NCBI GenBank assembly: GCA_021797265.1
Contig: JAJZZZ010000003.1
Coordinates: 1-28,816, forward strand
From: Thermoplasmata archaeon
GTDB taxonomy: Archaea; Thermoplasmatota; Thermoplasmata; Thermoplasmatales; Thermoplasmataceae
Direction: 5' to 3'
Length of the DNA: 28,816 nt
Shown here: positions 25,224 to 28,816 of the stretch, one piece after another
How the letters are laid out: the number at the start of each line of letters is the position of its first letter
Numbering within the stretch: position 1 is the stretch's first letter
Translations under genes and position numbers: made by a program
The notes under the pieces: generated by a model
The model's input: only the letters and a program-made list of their open reading frames with translations
Databases searched by the model: none
Told to the model about the DNA's origin: nothing

Positions 25224-26801
25224 ATGGAGTCCGTGCAGGAAAAAGCATTAAAGAATGAGCCGAACACTAAGGATTATTTCGTTGAAGTGAGGAATCTCAA
25301 AACACAATTTTTCACGTCCAAGGGCATCGTAAAGGCCCTGGATGGTGTCACACTTGGGATCCGGAGAGGAGAAATATTCGGGCTCGTAGGCGAAAGCGGT
25401 TGTGGGAAGAGTGTTACTGCAAGTTCCATAATGGATCTCATACCTGACCCACCAGGGAAAATAATGGCGGGTAGTGTATTCATTGATGGCTTTAACATAT
25501 TATCTGATCTTCGCAAACTCTCGAAAGTCACCATAAAAAGTGAGACAAACGTCAAAATTAAAAGGAATAAGCGATTGATTAAACGACATAATTTCATTCT
25601 ATCGCAGATAAGAGGGAAAACCGTATCTATGATATTTCAGGAACCGTCGCTTTCACTTAATCCGGTTCTCAGCGTAGGAAGTCAGATTGAAGAGGCGGTT
25701 CTGCTTCACTCAAGAATTGAAATTGCAAACGCAATACTCAGGAGGTCTCAGATCTCGGAAGAAGACATAAAGAAATTTCTGGAATCATCCTCAACTATTT
25801 CCGATCCTTACAAGAAAAGGGGGGCTGTCAGGGTCTGGTGCAGGAACTACGGGGTAGCTGAACTTGATGAGAGGATCTATGAAGCAGTTCTCTCCAACAA
25901 TGATACTACCGTGATTTCTAAGGAGATACTCTCCCTGATCAATGAAAGCAACCAGAAAGTGGATCTTGTAGCAATAGGTCAGGCGAGAGATTATTACAAA
26001 TACGAGGAAGATCTGTTCAAGCTTAACCGGGATCTTCTACAGGCAGAATCTGAGAACAATAGGGAGAAAGTCGACACCGTGCAGGCTAAGATCCAGGACC
26101 TTAAGAAGTCGGTGGGATCTGAATTCTTCAGTTACAAGTTCCTGAGGCGATTTCTCAAAAGAAAATATGAAAGGCCATTTCAATTGGCTGCCAGAAACAG
26201 AGCAATTGAAATGCTTGAAATGGTCAATATCCCGGAGCCGGAAAGGACACTGGACTCATTCCCGCACGAACTGAGCGGAGGTATGCAACAGAGAGCAATG
26301 ATAGCCATGTCTCTGGCCACAAACCCAAAAATGCTTATTGCGGATGAGCCCACAACTGCTCTTGATGTAACAACTCAAGCGCAGATACTTGATCTTATAA
26401 AAGATTTGAAAAATGTCACAGGATCATCCATTCTGTTCATCACCCACGATCTTGCAGTAATAGCTGAGATGTGCGATCGTGTTGGTGTGATGTACGGCGG
26501 CAACCTCGTAGAAGAAGCTTCAGTGAATGATATATTCTTCAATCCAAAGCATCCTTATACAACAGGCCTTCTTTCATCTATCCCGAGGGAATTCGGAAAG
26601 GAAAGGCGAAACATGAAGCTGAGCACCATACCAGGAAGCGTACCGAATCTGATTACACCACCTTCCGGCTGCAGGTTCCATCCAAGATGCAAATTTGCAA
26701 TGGATGTCTGCAAAGAGAAAAAACCAAAGCTAGTGGAATTAGAGGCCGGCCATAAGGTAGCTTGCTTCCTTTATTCAAGTGAAGTGGAGGAGAATGCATG
26801 A
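25224..26801 (+). CDS. Peptide ABC ATPase, DppD type, with large helical-domain insertion (importer 2)
   Basis: This is a cytoplasmic ATPase of 525 residues, about 200 longer than usual. Walker A is GESGCGKS (56-63, K62), the Q-loop glutamine is Q139, the signature is LSGGMQQR (350-357), Walker B is D374-E375, and the switch histidine is in FITHDL. The Q-loop and signature are about 210 residues apart, where some 60-90 is common. The extra sequence (about 165-310) is highly charged and probably helical, with a coiled-coil-like part (DLFKLNRDLLQAESENNREK). A complete cysteine motif of the oligopeptide transporter family closes the protein (GCRFHPRCKFAMDVC, then C 18 residues later). Its stop overlaps the next start in ATGA, indicating coupled translation with its ATPase partner. 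Confidence 0.93.
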   Translation: MESVQEKALKNEPNTKDYFVEVRNLKTQFFTSKGIVKALDGVTLGIRRGEIFGLVGESGCGKSVTASSIMDLIPDPPGKIMAGSVFIDGFNILSDLRKLSKVTIKSETNVKIKRNKRLIKRHNFILSQIRGKTVSMIFQEPSLSLNPVLSVGSQIEEAVLLHSRIEIANAILRRSQISEEDIKKFLESSSTISDPYKKRGAVRVWCRNYGVAELDERIYEAVLSNNDTTVISKEILSLINESNQKVDLVAIGQARDYYKYEEDLFKLNRDLLQAESENNREKVDTVQAKIQDLKKSVGSEFFSYKFLRRFLKRKYERPFQLAARNRAIEMLEMVNIPEPERTLDSFPHELSGGMQQRAMIAMSLATNPKMLIADEPTTALDVTTQAQILDLIKDLKNVTGSSILFITHDLAVIAEMCDRVGVMYGGNLVEEASVNDIFFNPKHPYTTGLLSSIPREFGKERRNMKLSTIPGSVPNLITPPSGCRFHPRCKFAMDVCKEKKPKLVELEAGHKVACFLYSSEVEENA

Positions 26802-28240
26802 GCGACGGAAATGGCACTTTATTGTACGTATCACATCTCAAGAAATACTTTGACATCAACAACGGGCTCAAGAAAACAGGAACGGTCAAGGCAGTCGACG
26901 ACGTCACATTCAGTCTGAAAAGCGGAGAAACCCTTGGAGTTGTTGGTGAAACAGGATGCGGAAAAACAACTCTGGGCAGGACAATACTCCATCTTACAAA
27001 GCCCACAGATGGCGACGTTTACTTTGATCTTCCTCAGGAAATCATGGAGGACGTAATCCGAACCGAGCAAAAGTTCCACGATCTTCATCTTAAAAAGAAC
27101 AGGAGCCCTTCTGAACAGGAAGAATATACAGAACTGAAACAGAAGGTTGACAAGTATCGCTCTCGCTATTCTTTAACAAAGAAGAGCCAGAGGGAACTCA
27201 AGGATTACAGGAAAAAGATGCAGCCTGTGTTTCAGGACCCTTTCAGTTCGCTTGATCCCAGAAAGTTGATCAAGGATGTAATAGCTGAACCCATGAAATT
27301 GCTCACCAAATACTCTGACGAGGAGATACTCGAAAAGGAAAAGGCGCTGATCGAGGAAATTGGTTTAAGTGAGGATCACCTTTATCGTTTCCCCCACGAG
27401 TTCAGCGGTGGACAGAGGCAGAGGATAGGGATACTCAGGGCAATAAGTATTGAACCCATAATGCTCGTTCTTGATGAACCTACTTCGGCCCTTGACGTTT
27501 CTGTACAGGCTCAGATTCTCAATATCCTTAGGGATATACAGCAGAAGAGAGGTCTTTCTTACATATTCATTTCGCACCATCTTCATGTCATAAGGATGAT
27601 GTCAGACAAAGTGGCAGTGATGTACCTTGGTCAGATAGTTGAGATTGCAGATACTGAGGAACTGTTCTCGGAAATGCTGCACCCTTACACAAAGGCGCTT
27701 TTATCTGCAATTCCATTGCCAGATCCAACACTTAAAAGGGAACGTACAATCCTGGAAGGAGATATCCCAAGTCCTGCCAATCCACCTGCGGGATGCTATT
27801 TTCATACACGGTGTCCTTCGGCGATGAAGACGTGCGGCTGGACGCCAAGGGACATGGGCGAATCAATGAGGAGAATGTTCGACCAGTACCGGAACCCTGA
27901 AGTACTGAACTTTCCACCCATTGATAATATCGAACTTGATGAAGATAATCGAAAAATCACGGTGTTCTTCACTACTGCCCTGAATCCCTCGCATCTGGAA
28001 AGCATTAAGGATCTTATTGACAAGGAAAGCAATCTGAAGAACGGCATCCGTTTCAAGGCCATCAACAGTGTAGAACTTGGAAGCGATCAGAGTTCGGTTG
28101 TAATCACAATGATAGAACCTTCTATACCCAGGTTGAAGGAGATAAAGCCAGACCATTTTGTATCGTGCCTTCTGTATGACGAACCCGGTGCCCTGGAGGA
28201 GGCTGATGAGGGAGCAACCCAGAGTATATTACAAAGATAA
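26798..28240 (+). CDS. Peptide ABC ATPase, DppF type, with split cysteine motif (importer 2)
   Basis: This is a cytoplasmic ATPase of 480 residues (the family is usually 320-350). Walker A is GETGCGKT (50-57, K56), the signature is FSGGQRQR (202-209), Walker B is D226-E227, and the switch region reads FISHHLHV. A charged helical insertion of about 50 residues lies between Walker A and the Q-loop (PVFQDPFSSLDP). At the C-terminus the family cysteine motif begins normally with C333, C339 and C346, but the fourth cysteine is C457 (FVSCLLYDE), about 110 residues on instead of about 18. The inserted stretch (about 350-450) contains alternating strand- and helix-like segments and looks like a small added domain. 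The start overlaps the DppD-type gene by four bases. Confidence 0.93.
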   Translation: MSDGNGTLLYVSHLKKYFDINNGLKKTGTVKAVDDVTFSLKSGETLGVVGETGCGKTTLGRTILHLTKPTDGDVYFDLPQEIMEDVIRTEQKFHDLHLKKNRSPSEQEEYTELKQKVDKYRSRYSLTKKSQRELKDYRKKMQPVFQDPFSSLDPRKLIKDVIAEPMKLLTKYSDEEILEKEKALIEEIGLSEDHLYRFPHEFSGGQRQRIGILRAISIEPIMLVLDEPTSALDVSVQAQILNILRDIQQKRGLSYIFISHHLHVIRMMSDKVAVMYLGQIVEIADTEELFSEMLHPYTKALLSAIPLPDPTLKRERTILEGDIPSPANPPAGCYFHTRCPSAMKTCGWTPRDMGESMRRMFDQYRNPEVLNFPPIDNIELDEDNRKITVFFTTALNPSHLESIKDLIDKESNLKNGIRFKAINSVELGSDQSSVVITMIEPSIPRLKEIKPDHFVSCLLYDEPGALEEADEGATQSILQR

Positions 28241-28553
28241 GCAGGAGTACAAGGACGTCTCCTCTAAGGATCTCACCAGGTCTCAGCTGCTTCGTTATAT
28301 TTTTGATGATTTCTTCAGAGTCTCTTATATCGTCCTGATGCTTTTTATAGATGCAATAATCATAGCACAGTTTTTTTACTTCATTCCAGGTTTCCAGAAT
28401 GATCTGACCCTGATTTCCGCTGTGTACCATGGCAGTAATCTGCTTGAGTACTATACGGTGATTATGATATTGTTTGTGGAAAGTGTATGTATTTACTATC
28501 AGGCAATTCTTTTCAGAAAAATATGGCCAAGGAAACCATTGAATGATGAATGA
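28206..28553 (+). CDS. Small membrane protein at the end of importer 2 operon
   Basis: This is a 115-residue protein of no recognised family. The ATG at 28206 follows GGAGGAGG and overlaps the ATPase gene by 35 bases; an earlier in-frame ATG at 28158 lies deep in that gene and is less likely. A charged N-terminus (about 1-32, EQPRVYYKDKQEYKDVSSK) precedes two membrane helices (about 35-58 and 82-101), and a short basic C-terminus (FRKIWPRKPLNDE) follows. It is almost certainly translated with the importer. It occupies the same position as the 133-residue membrane protein of importer 1, without obvious sequence similarity to it. Confidence 0.75.
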   Translation: MREQPRVYYKDKQEYKDVSSKDLTRSQLLRYIFDDFFRVSYIVLMLFIDAIIIAQFFYFIPGFQNDLTLISAVYHGSNLLEYYTVIMILFVESVCIYYQAILFRKIWPRKPLNDE

Positions 28554-28635
28554 TATGCCGGGATAGCAGTGAAACTCTGGGAACTATATTCCCTGACTCA
28601 ATGAGGGAGATAGGGAAATATCAGAAATGTCTGAT

Positions 28636-28816
28636 TCAGGATGGTGCAGCAGGGGCTTTCTGTGTAAATGGAAGAACTGTTTTCCTTGTTTTCACGTGGT
28701 TGAACCACCATATCTTTGATACCAGCTTGGCATCCTCGAATGGACTCGGTATTGAGGGTTCCCTGAAGCACTGCGTGAAACAGTCATTGCAGTCATTGTC
28801 AAAGACTTCCCACTGT
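28636..28816 (-). CDS. Unidentified protein, C-terminal part
   Basis: On the minus strand the frame is open from the window edge for 59 codons to a TGA at 28636-28638. The visible end of the protein contains a cysteine cluster (FDNDCNDCFTQCFREP), then KIWWFNHVKTRK, and finishes APAAPS. It has protein-like composition and no internal stop, but I do not recognise the family. The three clustered cysteines could bind metal. The gene converges on importer 2. Confidence 0.5.
   Translation of the reverse strand, partial: QWEVFDNDCNDCFTQCFREPSIPSPFEDAKLVSKIWWFNHVKTRKTVLPFTQKAPAAPS

Noticed and set aside
1..28816. CRISPR arrays, tRNA or rRNA genes, intact insertion sequences
   Set aside because: No regularly spaced repeats, no recognisable tRNA or rRNA segments, and no transposase with terminal repeats were seen by eye.

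Overview
The window looks like the chromosome of an archaeon of the Thermoplasmatales type (acidophilic, often wall-less, peptide-eating; Thermoplasma/Ferroplasma/Cuniculiplasma relatives). Reasons: two full-length tricorn proteases very close to the Thermoplasma acidophilum enzyme; a 2-oxoacid:ferredoxin oxidoreductase; archaeal TATA boxes placed about 25-31 bases before start codons (leaderless mRNAs) mixed with GGTGA-type ribosome binding sites; T-run terminators; heavy AGG/AGA and ATA codon use; and very large extracytoplasmic proteins rich in Asn/Ser/Thr/Tyr and N-glycosylation sequons but poor in charged residues, as expected for acid-exposed surfaces. I cannot name the species.

Layout. 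1-224: C-terminal end of a 2-oxoacid:ferredoxin oxidoreductase beta subunit. 236-6560: two tricorn protease paralogues transcribed head to head from a short shared promoter region with a perfect 15-base palindrome. Both keep the catalytic Ser/His/Ser/Glu set, but the minus-strand copy has lost the double-arginine anchor that holds the substrate C-terminus in the Thermoplasma enzyme. 7063-18607: peptide ABC importer 1, made of a giant binding protein (family 5 domain, seven-bladed YVTN propeller, Ig-like domains, C-terminal membrane anchor), a normal permease, a second permease with a ~440-residue extracytoplasmic propeller-like insertion, a fused double ATPase and a small membrane protein. 18832-28553: importer 2, with a binding protein anchored at the opposite (N-terminal) end and carrying a PKD-like domain, two ordinary permeases, two separate ATPases with large insertions, and again a small membrane protein. 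28636-28816: C-terminal end of an unidentified gene on the minus strand.

How it works together (inference): extracellular oligopeptides are captured by membrane-tethered binding proteins, imported by two differently built Opp/Dpp-type transporters, and cut to small peptides in the cytoplasm by tricorn-type proteases, ending in amino-acid catabolism through ferredoxin-linked 2-oxoacid oxidation. In both importers the binding-protein gene ends in a T-run and is separated from its permease gene by about 750 bases holding no convincing gene; each permease gene then has its own TATA box. This would let the binding protein be made in excess. No tRNA, rRNA, CRISPR array or intact insertion sequence was seen.
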